Shown here piece after piece: positions 38,224-49,436 of a DNA stretch of 64,000 nucleotides. This stretch comes from Pectobacterium versatile. Lineage in GTDB: Bacteria > Pseudomonadota > Gammaproteobacteria > Enterobacterales > Enterobacteriaceae. Under the pieces are notes generated by a model. The model worked only from the letters and a program-made list of their open reading frames with translations. It was not told the DNA's origin and made no database searches. Location of the stretch: positions 62,001 to 126,000 of the forward strand of contig NZ_JAINZP010000004.1 of the NCBI RefSeq assembly GCF_020166435.1. Direction: 5' to 3'. Positions within the stretch are counted from its first letter, which is position 1; each line of letters begins with the position of its first letter. A program made the position numbers and the translations under genes.

Positions 38224-39582
38224 ATGGATAATCAACAAACGGACGGCACGCTAAAGCGTGGTTTGAAAAACCGTCATATTCAGTTGATTGCCTTGGGTGG
38301 CGCAGTAGGTACTGGCCTCTTTCTTGGTATTGCGCAGACAATCAAAATGGCCGGGCCATCGGTCCTGTTAGGCTATGCGATTGGCGGGCTGATCGCGTTT
38401 CTCATTATGCGCCAACTGGGCGAGATGGTGGTTGAAGAGCCGGTAGCCGGATCGTTCAGCCACTTTGCTTATAAATACTGGGGCGATTTCGCTGGCTTTG
38501 CATCGGGATGGAACTACTGGGTGTTGTATGTGCTGGTCGCTATGGCTGAGCTCAGCGCCGTGGGGATTTACGTCCAGTACTGGTGGCCAGACATTCCGAC
38601 CTGGGTATCCGCCGCCGTCTTCTTCCTGCTGATTAACGCCATCAATCTGGCGAACGTCAAAGTCTACGGTGAGATGGAATTCTGGTTTGCCATCATCAAA
38701 GTCGTCGCGATTATTGGCATGATCGTCTTCGGTGGCTGGCTGCTGCTCAGCGGTACGGGCGGGCCGGAAGCAACCGTAACCAATCTGTGGGCGCAGGGCG
38801 GGTTCTTCCCGAACGGCGTGCTCGGTCTGGTGATGGCGATGGCCGTAATCATGTTCTCATTTGGCGGGCTGGAACTGGTGGGGATTACCGCAGCAGAAGC
38901 GGATGACCCAGAGAAAAGCATTCCACGCGCGACCAATCAGGTTATCTACCGCATCCTGATTTTCTACATCGGTTCACTCGCTATCCTGCTGTCACTGTAC
39001 CCGTGGGGCAAGGTTGTGGAAGGCGGTAGCCCGTTCGTCATGATCTTCCATGAACTGAACAGTAACGTCGTAGCAACGGTGCTGAACATCGTGGTATTGA
39101 CCGCTGCGCTGTCCGTTTATAATAGCTGCGTGTATTGCAACAGCCGCATGCTGTTCGGTCTGGCGAAACAGGGTAACGGACCGAAAGTACTGAAAACTGT
39201 CGATGCCCGTGGCGTTCCGGTTGTTGCTATCGGTATCTCCGCACTGGCAACGGCGCTGTGCGTGCTGATCAACTACCTCATTCCCGGCAAAGCGTTCGAG
39301 CTATTGATGGCGCTGGTCGTGTCTGCTCTTGTGATTAACTGGGCGATGATCAGTCTGGCGCATCTGAAGTTCCGTGCGCAAAAGGATAAAGAAGGCACGG
39401 TGACCAAGTTTAAAGCGCTGCTTTATCCACTGGGCAACTACATCTGCCTGCTGTTCCTCGCGGGTATATTGGTCATCATGTTCCTGACGCCGGGCATTCA
39501 GATTTCCGTCATGCTGATTCCGGTCTGGCTGGTTATTCTGGGCGTGGGCTACTTTATCAAAAAGAAAAATCAGCCGAAGTAA
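38224..39582 (+). CDS. aroP: Aromatic amino acid permease
   Basis: The ATG at 38224 gives 452 residues (E. coli AroP 457). It is an APC-family transporter with 12 helices: LKRGLKNRHIQLIALGGAVGTGLFLG at the first helix, then the conserved GEMVVEEPVAGSFSHFAYKYWG. It imports phenylalanine, tyrosine and tryptophan with protons. It is divergent from pdhR, while in E. coli the gene is on the other strand between the same neighbours. An upstream in-frame start at 38173 has no SD. Confidence 0.92.
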   Translation: MDNQQTDGTLKRGLKNRHIQLIALGGAVGTGLFLGIAQTIKMAGPSVLLGYAIGGLIAFLIMRQLGEMVVEEPVAGSFSHFAYKYWGDFAGFASGWNYWVLYVLVAMAELSAVGIYVQYWWPDIPTWVSAAVFFLLINAINLANVKVYGEMEFWFAIIKVVAIIGMIVFGGWLLLSGTGGPEATVTNLWAQGGFFPNGVLGLVMAMAVIMFSFGGLELVGITAAEADDPEKSIPRATNQVIYRILIFYIGSLAILLSLYPWGKVVEGGSPFVMIFHELNSNVVATVLNIVVLTAALSVYNSCVYCNSRMLFGLAKQGNGPKVLKTVDARGVPVVAIGISALATALCVLINYLIPGKAFELLMALVVSALVINWAMISLAHLKFRAQKDKEGTVTKFKALLYPLGNYICLLFLAGILVIMFLTPGIQISVMLIPVWLVILGVGYFIKKKNQPK

Positions 39583-39609
39583 GCCTCCGCGCTCACCACA
39601 TCCTTTTTC

Positions 39610-39634
39610 ATGGCCGACTCTGTCGGCCATTTTC
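39610..39634 (+). terminator. Terminator of aroP
   Basis: ATGGCCGA and TCGGCCAT form an eight-base stem with a five-base loop followed by TTTCATATTT. Confidence 0.75.
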
Positions 39635-39765
39635 ATATTTGCCGCCTCCATCACACTTTGCTCCACCCGACCCGTTTGTCCATTTTTGCAACCGATTTCA
39701 TACGCTCTTTTATCCCTATCGAGGGGAATAATCGTGTTTACACGTTAAGCACAGGAGTCGTATTC

Positions 39766-41199
39766 ATGAAGAACAACGCACTGTCCGTTAAAGAAAAAAT
39801 TGGCTACGGAATGGGTGACGCAGGGTGCAACATGATTGGCGGAGCCATCATGCTATTTCTGAGCTACTTCTACACAGATATCTATGGGCTCTCGCCTGCC
39901 TTGGTCGGCACCCTGCTACTCTCCATTCGCGTCATCGATGCCGTCACGGACCCGATTATGGGCGCGATCGCCGATCGTACCCAAAGCCGCTGGGGTCGCT
40001 TTCGGCCTTATCTGCTTTGGGTCTGCGTGCCCTACGTTCTGTTCAGCGTACTCATGTTTACCACACCGGATTGGAGCTACAACGGCAAGATCATCTACGC
40101 CTTCGTTACCTATTTCCTGATGTCGCTGACGTACACTGCCATCAACATCCCCTACTGCTCGTTGGGCGGCGTGATCACAGCGGACCCACATGAGCGGGTG
40201 TCCTGTCAGTCATACCGTTTCATCATGGTCGGCATCGCCACGCTCATTCTATCTTCGACGCTGCTGCCGATGGCCGAATGGTTCGGCGGTGAAGACAAAG
40301 CGCGCGGCTACCAAATGTCGATGGGTGTGATGGCGGTCATTGCCCTCTTCATGTTTCTGTTTTGCTTTGCCACCGTTCAGGAGCGGATTAAGCTTGCCAT
40401 TCCGACCAACGATGCACTGAAAGCAGACTTGCGAGACGTCTGGAAAAATGACCAATGGCCGCGCATTCTGCTGTTAACCCTGTGCAACGTCTGTCCTGGA
40501 TTTATTCGCATGGCGGCTACGATGTATTACGTCACCTGGGTGATGGAAAAGTCTGTCTCATTCGCCAGTCTGTTTATCAGCCTAGGCGTAGTCGGCATGA
40601 TGTTTGGCAGCGCATTGGCAAAACCCCTGACTGACCGTTTCTGCAAACTGAAAGTGTTTTTCTGGGTCAACATCGCACTGGCGATCTTCTCCAGCGCCTT
40701 CTACTTCTTCAACCCTCACCTGACCAGCTTTATTCTGGTGATGTACTTCCTGCTGAATGTCCTGCATCAAATCCCTTCCCCGCTCCACTGGTCGCTGATG
40801 GCCGATGTGGATGACTACGGCGAGTGGAAAACCGGCAAGCGAATCACCGGGATCAGCTTCTCAGGCAACCTGTTCTTCCTGAAAGTCGGGCTGGCAATTG
40901 CGGGTGCGATGGTCGGCTTCCTGCTGTCCTACTATGGTTATGATGCCAATGCCCCGCAGCAAAATGCAGAAGCCATGAACGGCATCATTATGTTATTCAC
41001 CCTTATTCCCGGCGTAGGCTATTTGATTACCGCAGGCGTGGTGCGTTTGCTGAAGGTCGATCGCCAGCTTATGCAGCAAATACAAATTGATCTGGAAAAA
41101 CGCCGTAATAACTATCGGGAACTGAGCGAGAGCCACAACAGCCAATCATCCAACGTCAAAAGAGGAGGAGAGAATGATGAACCCACATCAATGGCCTAA
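39766..41199 (+). CDS. GPH-family glycoside/pentoside:cation symporter
   Basis: The ATG at 39766 follows AGGAG and gives 477 residues with 12 membrane segments. It has family features of the MelB/XynT/YicJ group: LSVKEKIGYGMGDAGCNMI at the N-terminus, DAVTDPIMGAIADRTQSRWGRFRPY after the second helix, and a late DVDDYGEWKTGKRITG. It imports oligosaccharides with sodium or protons. The 3' end overlaps the GH43 gene by 26 nt, so the pair imports and cleaves the same oligosaccharide. Inserted between aroP and ampE relative to E. coli. Confidence 0.9.
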   Translation: MKNNALSVKEKIGYGMGDAGCNMIGGAIMLFLSYFYTDIYGLSPALVGTLLLSIRVIDAVTDPIMGAIADRTQSRWGRFRPYLLWVCVPYVLFSVLMFTTPDWSYNGKIIYAFVTYFLMSLTYTAINIPYCSLGGVITADPHERVSCQSYRFIMVGIATLILSSTLLPMAEWFGGEDKARGYQMSMGVMAVIALFMFLFCFATVQERIKLAIPTNDALKADLRDVWKNDQWPRILLLTLCNVCPGFIRMAATMYYVTWVMEKSVSFASLFISLGVVGMMFGSALAKPLTDRFCKLKVFFWVNIALAIFSSAFYFFNPHLTSFILVMYFLLNVLHQIPSPLHWSLMADVDDYGEWKTGKRITGISFSGNLFFLKVGLAIAGAMVGFLLSYYGYDANAPQQNAEAMNGIIMLFTLIPGVGYLITAGVVRLLKVDRQLMQQIQIDLEKRRNNYRELSESHNSQSSNVKRGGENDEPTSMA

Positions 41200-42133
41200 C
41201 CCACTGATAGAACAACGGGCAGATCCTTTCATTCTTCGCCACACGGATGGACAGTACTATTTTATTGCCTCGGTACCTGAATACAATCGGCTCGAAATTC
41301 GCCGGGCCAGTTCGCTGGCGGCACTTGCTCACGCTACCCCAGTGACAATCTGGCGCAAGCATGAGCGCGGCCCTTTAAGTGCGCTGATTTGGGCACCGGA
41401 ACTGCACGTGATTAATAGCAAATGGTATGTCTATTTCGCCTCTGCGCCGACGGAAGACATCAAAGACGGCTTATTCCAGCACCGCATGTTTGCACTGGAA
41501 TGTGCAGACAGCGACCCGCTAAAAGGCAACTGGGTTGAAAGAGGCCGGATTTATACGCAATTCGATACCTTCTCTCTGGATGCCACCCACTTTGAACATA
41601 AAGGCAAACGCTACTATCTGTGGGCGCAAAAAGATCCCGCTATTTCAGGTAATTCGAATCTGTATCTGGCGGAAATGGAAAATCCGTGGACGCTGAAAGG
41701 CACGCCCGTCATGTTGAGCAAGCCGGAGTTGCCGTGGGAAGTCATCGGTTTTAAAGTCAATGAAGGCCCAGCTGTCATTAAGCACGGCGAACGCATCTTT
41801 ATCACCTATTCCGCCAGCGCCACCGATGAAAATTACTGTATCGGCTTACTGTGGGCGAATGCAGACAGCGATCTGCTGAACCCGACAAGCTGGCATAAAT
41901 CGCAGCAGCCGGTCTTTACCACCAGCCGAGAAAACCGCCAGTTTGGCCCGGGCCATAATAGCTTCACCCAAACAGACACGGGCGAGGACGTTCTGGTTTA
42001 CCATGCCCGCAACTACACGGAGATCGAAGGCGATCCGCTGTATGACCCCAATCGTCACACGCGGATTAAAACGTTCACCTGGGATCGTGACGGTATGCCC
42101 GTGTTCGGCGAACCGCCCGCAGACAGGCAATAA
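41174..42133 (+). CDS. GH43 glycoside hydrolase, arabinofuranosidase-type
   Basis: The protein is 319 residues with no signal peptide, so cytoplasmic. The first ATG follows AGGAGG. It is a GH43 five-bladed propeller: general base Asp in QRADPFILRH, acid Glu expected in NEGPAVIKHGE, and GPGHNSFT near 260 as in the family. The FDTFSLDATHFEHKGKRYYLWAQ and DVLVYHARNYTEIEGDPLYD segments resemble exo-alpha-1,5-L-arabinofuranosidases of subfamily 26. It would release arabinose from arabino-oligosaccharides taken up by the overlapping GPH symporter. This fits a plant-pathogenic lifestyle. Beta-xylosidase activity is an alternative. Confidence 0.85.
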   Translation: MMNPHQWPNPLIEQRADPFILRHTDGQYYFIASVPEYNRLEIRRASSLAALAHATPVTIWRKHERGPLSALIWAPELHVINSKWYVYFASAPTEDIKDGLFQHRMFALECADSDPLKGNWVERGRIYTQFDTFSLDATHFEHKGKRYYLWAQKDPAISGNSNLYLAEMENPWTLKGTPVMLSKPELPWEVIGFKVNEGPAVIKHGERIFITYSASATDENYCIGLLWANADSDLLNPTSWHKSQQPVFTTSRENRQFGPGHNSFTQTDTGEDVLVYHARNYTEIEGDPLYDPNRHTRIKTFTWDRDGMPVFGEPPADRQ

Positions 42134-42143
42134 GCGAGAAACG

Positions 42144-42184
42144 GGTGCGCTGGGACGTACGTTAGGAAATCAAACCAGCGCACC
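42144..42184. terminator. Long-loop hairpin between GH43 and ampE
   Basis: GGTGCGCTGG (42144-42153) and CCAGCGCACC (42175-42184) form a perfect 10-bp stem around 21 bases. The right arm lies in the last codons of the convergent ampE gene. A weak bidirectional terminator is possible. Confidence 0.4.
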
Positions 42185-43024
42185 GTATATCGTCAGGAGC
42201 GCGACCACCACCACCAGTGCTAACGTCACTTTTTTTGCTAGCGTCACGGCGGCTTTCGGTGTCTCTACAGGCTCAACGTGGGATTCACGCGCCAGAGAAA
42301 ATTGGGCCAGTTGAGTTAACACCCAATACTGTGAACTGCGAGAATCCCCCAGCGAGGCAAACCAGGCAGGCAGCGCTTTTTCGCCGTGCCCCAGCAGTGC
42401 GTAAGCGGCACCGACCAAGCGGGCAGGAATCCAGTCAAGCCAATGCAACAAACTATCGACGCCAGACTGCGCGCGCTCCAGCGGGGTGTGGTGGCGGGCA
42501 AGCCAAGTCTGTCTGGCGCGTAAAAACGCGTACCCCATCAGCGCAATCGGCCCGTAGGGTCCAGCAACGATAAACCAGAACAGCGGCGCTAAATAAAACC
42601 GAAAATTTATCCACAGCAGCGCGTTTTGCAGCTCTTTCAATTGCTCGCTTTCGCCTGTGCCAACGGGCAGGCCGTGAATCAGCGCCAGCTCTGCCGCCAT
42701 TTCCCGGCTGGCATCCGCCTCACCGCGCTGTGCAGCCTGCAAATAGCGCCGATAGTGCTGACGAATTTCACCCGCACCAATGCACATCAGACTGATGATA
42801 ATCCACAGCAAAAGAGAAATCAGGCCGAACAGAATACCGCTCGTGAGCCACAGCAGGCCCCCCACGATACCCATGCTGCACAGCGTCAGGAACAGCGTTT
42901 GAAATAAAGACGGAGGCGGCACGTGCCGGAACACGACCTCAAGCCGATGATCGATCTGCCAGTGCTCGCCCTGTTTGAACAAGCGCTCCCATGCCAGCGT
43001 AAGCAACAGTGTAAACAGCGTCAT
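42170..43024 (-). CDS. ampE: Beta-lactamase induction-associated membrane protein AmpE
   Basis: The protein is 284 residues (E. coli 284) with several membrane segments ([29 protein letters not shown] start; [16 protein letters not shown] at the end). The CobD/CbiB-like family; the physiological role is unclear, formerly linked to ampC induction. The start ATG overlaps the ampD stop (TAATG), so translation is coupled. Confidence 0.95.
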   Translation of the reverse strand: MTLFTLLLTLAWERLFKQGEHWQIDHRLEVVFRHVPPPSLFQTLFLTLCSMGIVGGLLWLTSGILFGLISLLLWIIISLMCIGAGEIRQHYRRYLQAAQRGEADASREMAAELALIHGLPVGTGESEQLKELQNALLWINFRFYLAPLFWFIVAGPYGPIALMGYAFLRARQTWLARHHTPLERAQSGVDSLLHWLDWIPARLVGAAYALLGHGEKALPAWFASLGDSRSSQYWVLTQLAQFSLARESHVEPVETPKAAVTLAKKVTLALVVVVALLTIYGALV

Positions 43025-43596
43025 TAATCCAGACTCCCTTTGTTCTCTGTCCAGTTTTCTTGTAGCAGACGATGATAGCCGTCCCAGTCAAATGCCGGGC
43101 CGGGGTCGGTTTTACGGCCCGGAGCGATGTCGCTGTGTCCAGTAATGCGCGATAGCGTAATGGGATAGACCCGCATTAACAGACGTGTAATCGCAACCAG
43201 CGAGTGATACTGCTGCGCGGTAAAAGGCAGCGCATCCGTCCCTTCCAGTTCAATGCCAATAGAGAAATCATTGCAGCGTTCTCGGCCTTCAAACACCGAA
43301 ACGCCAGCATGCCAAGCGCGCTGCTCGAAAGACACATACTGTGTGATTTGCCCATCACGGCGAATCACACAGTGTGCCGCGACGCGTAAATGGGAAATGT
43401 CGGCGAAATAGGGATGCGCCGAGGGATCCAAAGTAGCCGTAAACAGTTGATCGATATACGGGCCGCCAAATTCACCGGGCGGCAGACTAATATTGTGGAT
43501 CACCAGTAGGGAAGGCACCTCATTATTTGGGCGACCATCATAATGCGGTGAAAGCGTGTGTGTAATGTCGGATAACCAGCCATTTTCCAAAAGCAT
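43024..43596 (-). CDS. ampD: 1,6-anhydro-N-acetylmuramyl-L-alanine amidase AmpD
   Basis: The cytoplasmic zinc amidase of peptidoglycan recycling. [10 protein letters not shown] at 43596 aligns with the E. coli start and gives 190 residues; an upstream ATG at 43707 would add 37 residues without family similarity. Zn ligands are in [14 protein letters not shown] and [20 protein letters not shown]. It removes the peptide from anhydro-muropeptides and thereby keeps AmpR-controlled genes off. No ampC/ampR gene is in the window. Confidence 0.95.
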   Translation of the reverse strand: MLLENGWLSDITHTLSPHYDGRPNNEVPSLLVIHNISLPPGEFGGPYIDQLFTATLDPSAHPYFADISHLRVAAHCVIRRDGQITQYVSFEQRAWHAGVSVFEGRERCNDFSIGIELEGTDALPFTAQQYHSLVAITRLLMRVYPITLSRITGHSDIAPGRKTDPGPAFDWDGYHRLLQENWTENKGSLD

Positions 43597-43833
43597 CGGC
43601 GATAACCTCGCATCGTATCGTTTGCCGGCTGAATCAGGCGAAAAATCAATTTCAGGCGTAAAAGCCATGTAGCCAAAAATCCTTGTATCCAAGATACCAT
43701 GTTTCACGCCATGCTATCTATTCAACTGGGTATCAATAGATTTTACCGTTTGTTTTGTGATATTCCCGCTGTTTTCCTGCCTGAAAGCAATCCCGATATC
43801 TTTTTTAGTAAGGTGGAATCCCTAACCCCACCA

Positions 43834-43849
43834 TGTGATTAAAATCACA
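43834..43849. promoter_or_regulatory. CRP site upstream of tsx
   Basis: TGTGA-TTAAAA-TCACA is a perfect CRP core with six-base spacer, 166 bp before the tsx start. CRP/CytR control of tsx is established in E. coli. The rest of the 43597-44014 region holds no gene that I can support. Confidence 0.85.
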
Positions 43850-44014
43850 TTACACATGTAATATTGCAATGTACGCTAATAGTTTTCGTGCATTGCATCT
43901 ATTTTTACTTAAAATACAAAGCAAAATTATCTCCTGATTTTTTTAGATATTGAGAATTTTTATTTCGATATCTCACACAAGACGTACATTACGCCTAACA
44001 CTATGGTACTTAAC

Positions 44015-44875
44015 ATGAAAAAAACTTTCGCTGCAGGCGCTTTACTCGCCCTGTCATGCTCAATGCCTGCTCTTGCCGACAGCAATAAAGCCGAATATCT
44101 GTCCGACTGGTGGCATCAGAGCATTAACGTCGTCGGCAGCGCCCACACCCGTTTCGGGCCGCAACTGAACAGCACGACTTATCTGGAATACGAAGCATTT
44201 GCGCGTAAAGACTGGTTCGATTTCTACGGCTACGCCGATGCGCCTAAATTTTTTGGTGGCGATCCTGACAGCCGTGGCATTTGGGACAAAGGCTCTCCGC
44301 TGTTTGTCGAGATCGAACCACGCTTCTCTATTGATAAGCTGACGGGTGCTGACCTCAGCTTTGGTCCGTTTAAAGAGTGGTACATCGCTAATAACGTTAT
44401 TTACGATCAGGGCCGCAACAGCGGTTCACGCCAGAGCACCTGGTACATGGGCTTAGGCACCGATATTGATACCGGTACCGATCTGTCTCTCTCAGTAAAC
44501 GGCTATGCCAAATACCAATGGCAGAACTACGGCGCGGCGAACGAAAACGAATGGGACGGCTACCGTGTAAAAGTGAAATACTCTTACCCACTGGGCTCGA
44601 TGCTGGGCGGCAACGTCTCGTATATCAGCTTCACCAATTTCGATTTTGGTTCAGAACTGCGTGATAAATCAAATGCAAGCCGCACCAACAACTCCATTGC
44701 CTCCAGCCATATTCTGGCGCTGGGCTACGACCACTGGCACTACTCTTTCGTCGCTCGTTATTTCCACAATGGCGGCCAATGGGCTGATGGCGCAGAACTC
44801 AATTTCGGCAAAGGCCCGTTTGAAGTGAAATCTACCGGTTGGGGCTACTACCTGGTCGTCGGTTACAACTTCTAA
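44015..44875 (+). CDS. tsx: Nucleoside-specific outer-membrane channel Tsx
   Basis: [20 protein letters not shown] is a signal peptide, cleaved near ALADS; the upstream in-frame ATG at 44003 adds only four residues. The mature protein is a 12-strand beta barrel with [38 protein letters not shown] and a terminal YYLVVGYNF. It lets nucleosides cross the outer membrane. It is inserted between ampD and nadC, which are adjacent in E. coli, and is transcribed toward nadC. Confidence 0.95.
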   Translation: MKKTFAAGALLALSCSMPALADSNKAEYLSDWWHQSINVVGSAHTRFGPQLNSTTYLEYEAFARKDWFDFYGYADAPKFFGGDPDSRGIWDKGSPLFVEIEPRFSIDKLTGADLSFGPFKEWYIANNVIYDQGRNSGSRQSTWYMGLGTDIDTGTDLSLSVNGYAKYQWQNYGAANENEWDGYRVKVKYSYPLGSMLGGNVSYISFTNFDFGSELRDKSNASRTNNSIASSHILALGYDHWHYSFVARYFHNGGQWADGAELNFGKGPFEVKSTGWGYYLVVGYNF

Positions 44876-44885
44876 AATCACATCC

Positions 44886-44918
44886 CTTTCCGGCGATTGG
44901 AGATCGCTCGCCGGAAAG
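44886..44918 (+). terminator. Hairpin after tsx
   Basis: CTTTCCGGCGA and TCGCCGGAAAG form an 11-bp stem with an eleven-base loop. The T tract is short. Confidence 0.65.
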
Positions 44919-44971
44919 TTAATAGCAGTAACAGGTTGAATTGTAATAATTATTCATTCTGGATGTCCTGA

Positions 44972-45910
<939 letters not shown>

Positions 45911-45932
45911 CCGTTCCTCTATTTCTCCCAGA

Positions 45933-45952
45933 GAGGTGCTATTTCGCACCTC
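45933..45952 (+). terminator. Small hairpin after nadC
   Basis: GAGGTGC and GCACCTC flank a six-base loop, 23 nt after the nadC stop; no T run. The remaining region to the pilin gene (to 46216) shows no gene and should contain the pilin promoter. Confidence 0.4.
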
Positions 45953-46216
45953 GTTCACCTCTCATCCTCTAGTACACCATCGTAACGCTATAGGCTGCCA
46001 ATCCCACACGAACGTCCTGCACCGACAGCGTGAAAATTGCGTCTCTGCTCGCAAAAAATTTTCAATCCTCTGCAAATATCTAAAAACATGTCGTGCCGCT
46101 TTCCTGTTTTACGTTTCCCTGCTCGTCAGCCTTCGCTCCCTTTTCTATGCTGCCGCCATCCGTATGGATTTCTGCACCGAAGCCTTTAATTTATGTGCCA
46201 CAACAGGGAAATCAAC

Positions 46217-46663
46217 ATGACAAAACAACAAGGATTTACGCTGATTGAGCTGATGATCGTCATTGCGATCGTCGCCATCCTCAGCGCTATTGGCGTACCG
46301 GCTTATCAAGGCTATCTGCAAAAAGCAGCGCTGACGGACATGCTACAAACGATGGTGTCTTATAAAACGCCAGTCGATCTCTGTGGTCTGGAAAATGCCG
46401 CTTTTACGGCCTGCAATGCAGGTAATCAGGGAATACCGGGCAGCCAGTCTTCACGCTATGTCAGCGCCGTTAGCGTCACTCAAGGGGTGATTACGCTGAC
46501 CGGACAATCCACTCTGCAAGGGCTACGCGTTATCCTGACACCAACGTGGGATACCGAAATCGGCGCTTCACGCTGGACGAAGAACTGTGCCACGGATGAC
46601 AACGCAGAGAGCCTGCAATCTGCCTGTCAGGACGTTTTCCGTTTCGATAATACGGCAGGCTAA
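46217..46663 (+). CDS. ppdD: Type IV major pilin-like prepilin
   Basis: The ATG at 46217 gives 148 residues. The class III prepilin signal is MTKQQG then FTLIELMIVIAIVAILSAIG, cleaved after Gly6 by a prepilin peptidase, with Glu5 of the mature chain present. Two C-terminal Cys pairs (DLCG...TACN; KNCA...QSACQD) could form disulfides. It is the first gene of ppdD-hofB-hofC; the prepilin peptidase and secretin genes are not in the window. Confidence 0.95.
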   Translation: MTKQQGFTLIELMIVIAIVAILSAIGVPAYQGYLQKAALTDMLQTMVSYKTPVDLCGLENAAFTACNAGNQGIPGSQSSRYVSAVSVTQGVITLTGQSTLQGLRVILTPTWDTEIGASRWTKNCATDDNAESLQSACQDVFRFDNTAG

Positions 46664-46665
46664 TC

Positions 46666-48150
46666 ATGACAGATTCCTCCTTCTCCTCAGAGCATACACT
46701 CAGCGAGTTGCAGACACTGTGCCGACGTTATCAGGCATTATTGCTCAGTCTTGATGAACAAACGCTGTCGGTCGCCGTCACGGCTCCCCCTTCTGCGGAG
46801 ATAATTGCCGCGCTGCGCTTCGCCAGCAATCGCCGAATTATGGTGGAACAATGGCCACAAGCCAGAATGGAACAGCAGCTTAACCTGGTGAACGCCGTTG
46901 CCGAGCCCGCAGAAACCTACCATGCCAGCCCTTATGCCAACACTCGTAACAACAGTACTGGGCAGCAGGATCATGACGAGGACTCCCCCGTTGCACAGTT
47001 TATCCATCAAACGCTACGTCTCGCCGTTCAACGGCGCGCCTCTGATATCCACTTTGAGCCGTTGCTAGATAACTATCGCGTACGCCTACGCATTGACGGT
47101 GTGCTACAGGCCATATCCGCACCGCCGCCCGAACTGACAAACCGTATTACTGCACGGCTAAAAATCATGGGCAAGTTGAACATCGCTGAACGGCGATTGC
47201 CGCAGGACGGCCAATTCAGCCTGACGCTGGATCAACAAGCCTACTCATTACGCATCGCTACGCTCCCCGTACAGCAGGGGGAAAAAGTCGTACTGCGTAT
47301 CTTGCAAACGCATCAGCAGGAGCTGGCACTGGATAAACTTGGACTCACCACAAAGGCATTACAGCAGGTGATTAGCGTGCTGAGCGCCTCACAGGGGATG
47401 CTGCTAGTCACGGGTCCAACGGGCAGTGGAAAAACTGTCACGCTTTACAGCGCAATACGCTGGCTAAATGAGTGCAGCCGCAATATCTGTAGCGTGGAAG
47501 ATCCGGTCGAAATCCCCTTGCAGGGTATCAACCAAACGGCAATCAACCCCAAAGCCGAACTGGGTTTTGGCCGCATTTTACGAGCGCTACTGCGACAAGA
47601 TCCAGACGTGATTATGATTGGTGAAATCCGCGATGCTGAAACCGCAGAAATTGCGGTAAAAGCTGCACAAACCGGCCACCTAGTCATGTCCACGCTGCAT
47701 ACCAACTCTGCCGTAGACACGTTAACTCGCCTCAGTCATCTGGGCATCCCCGGTTACCTGTTAGCTGCGGCGCTAAAACTCATTATTGCCCAACGCCTTG
47801 TACGTCGGTTATGCCCGCACTGTAAAACCCCAGAAGAACCGCTACTTTCACTGCCAAACGACGTATGGCAAGGGCCACTGCACCATTGGCAAGCCCACGG
47901 TTGTAGCCACTGTTTTTCTGGCTACTATGGCCGCGTCGCGCTCTATGAGTTATTGCCTATCACGCCAGATTTTCAGGCAGCGCTCGCAGGCAACGCCAGC
48001 ACAAGTGAATTATCTACACTGTCTCGCCATTCAGGTTTTCCAACGTTGCTGATCGCAGGGCTTGGGTTAGTCAACGACGGCCTAACCTCACTTGCTGAAG
48101 TCTACCGTGTAGTGGGCGATGAGCACGCAATAAATCAGGAGACGCAATGA
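46666..48150 (+). CDS. hofB: Type IV pilus assembly ATPase, GspE/PilB family
   Basis: The protein is 494 residues. The Walker A is GPTGSGKTVTLYSA, the Asp box and Walker B region DPDVIMIGEIRDAETAEIAV, and the His box HLVMSTLHTNSAVDTLTRL. A tetracysteine zinc motif (CPHC ... CSHC) is near residues 383-423. It powers pilus extension at the inner membrane. Two bases separate it from ppdD and its stop overlaps the hofC start (ATGA). Confidence 0.95.
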   Translation: MTDSSFSSEHTLSELQTLCRRYQALLLSLDEQTLSVAVTAPPSAEIIAALRFASNRRIMVEQWPQARMEQQLNLVNAVAEPAETYHASPYANTRNNSTGQQDHDEDSPVAQFIHQTLRLAVQRRASDIHFEPLLDNYRVRLRIDGVLQAISAPPPELTNRITARLKIMGKLNIAERRLPQDGQFSLTLDQQAYSLRIATLPVQQGEKVVLRILQTHQQELALDKLGLTTKALQQVISVLSASQGMLLVTGPTGSGKTVTLYSAIRWLNECSRNICSVEDPVEIPLQGINQTAINPKAELGFGRILRALLRQDPDVIMIGEIRDAETAEIAVKAAQTGHLVMSTLHTNSAVDTLTRLSHLGIPGYLLAAALKLIIAQRLVRRLCPHCKTPEEPLLSLPNDVWQGPLHHWQAHGCSHCFSGYYGRVALYELLPITPDFQAALAGNASTSELSTLSRHSGFPTLLIAGLGLVNDGLTSLAEVYRVVGDEHAINQETQ

Positions 48151-49352
48151 GGCTACAGCGCTTATATCACTGGCAGGCCATCACGTCCGAAGGCGAATTT
48201 ATCGATGGGGAACTCATTAGCACACATCGCCAGCGCGCCTATGCCAGCCTGATTGCACAGGGCTACCAGCCGCTTCTTGTAAAAGCTGGCCATTATCTGT
48301 CGCTACGCTACTGGAAACGTGAGCAGCTAGGCGAGTTAATCAAACAGCTTTCTGCCCTGCTACAAGCCGGATTACCGCTGCTGGAAGCATTAAAACTGGT
48401 ATCGGAACAGCACGAGCGCCCCGGCTGGCGCTGCGTATTACGGGATGTGCGTACCCATGTTGCTCAGGGAAATTCACTGTCTGAGGCATTACACGAATAT
48501 CCTCATATCTTTCCTGTTCTGTATCAATCCCTCATTGCCGTCGGCGAATTGACCGGGAAGCTAGACGCATGCTGCCTACAGCTCGCTCAGCAGCAAGAAA
48601 AACAGTCCAGACTGCAACAGAAAGTCATCAAAGCGCTACGCTACCCCTGCTTTGTTTTGGCAATTGCCATAGTGGTCAGCATGATGATGTTGACGCTGGT
48701 TCTGCCCGAGTTTGCGTCGCTCTATTCCTCGTTCGATACGCCGTTGCCGTGGTTTACCCGTCAGTTGCTCCATCTGGCAGAGATAGTCACTGACTACGGA
48801 TTCATTGGGTTACTGGTGCTCAGTGGCCTGATCGTGGGATACGCCCGCTTAAGACAGAAAAGGCCATTATGGAAAACCCGAGAGCAAGAGTGGCTGCTGA
48901 AGCTTCCTATCGTATCCAGCCTGCTACGCGGTAAATCGCTGAACCAGATATTCCATATTCTCGCCATGACGCAACATGCTGGCTTGACGCTCCCAGAAGG
49001 ACTGGATGCTGCCGCGACGATCCGTCATCCGCTTTATCAGGCCGCAATTCAACAGATACAAGCGCAACTGCATCAAGGTACATCGCTATATCATGCCACA
49101 CAGCATCACGCCATGCTGTTCCCTGCCCCCTGTCCGCAGCTGATTCGTGTGGGGGAAGAAACCGGTGCGTTGGACGCGATCTTTACACAACTGGCAGAAT
49201 GGCATGAGGGTCGGGTACAGCAGCAGGCAGACATGCTGACACAAACGCTGGAACCGTTGCTGATGATGGTCGTCGGGGGAATGGTCGGGGCACTGGTGAT
49301 TGGCATGTATTTACCTATCTTCCAGTTGGGGAATGTATTAGCCGGAGCCTGA
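48147..49352 (+). CDS. hofC: Type IV pilus inner-membrane platform protein, GspF/PilC family
   Basis: The protein is 401 residues with two GspF domains and three membrane segments (CFVLAIAIVVSMMMLTLVLPEF, FIGLLVLSGLIVGYA, and the C-terminal MMVVGGMVGALVIGMYLPIF). The family motifs QLSALLQAGLPLLEALKLVS and GNSLSEALHEYPHIFPVLYQ are present. It forms the platform that the HofB ATPase acts on. Convergent with guaC, with 84 bp between that show no clear terminator. Confidence 0.95.
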   Translation: MRLQRLYHWQAITSEGEFIDGELISTHRQRAYASLIAQGYQPLLVKAGHYLSLRYWKREQLGELIKQLSALLQAGLPLLEALKLVSEQHERPGWRCVLRDVRTHVAQGNSLSEALHEYPHIFPVLYQSLIAVGELTGKLDACCLQLAQQQEKQSRLQQKVIKALRYPCFVLAIAIVVSMMMLTLVLPEFASLYSSFDTPLPWFTRQLLHLAEIVTDYGFIGLLVLSGLIVGYARLRQKRPLWKTREQEWLLKLPIVSSLLRGKSLNQIFHILAMTQHAGLTLPEGLDAAATIRHPLYQAAIQQIQAQLHQGTSLYHATQHHAMLFPAPCPQLIRVGEETGALDAIFTQLAEWHEGRVQQQADMLTQTLEPLLMMVVGGMVGALVIGMYLPIFQLGNVLAGA

Positions 49353-49436
49353 ACCGACCAATACAGCACGACACCGTTTACACGTTAGGCCGCACGCTCT
49401 CGCTAACAGCAAAAAGACGGCGCGTAATAGCGGCAA

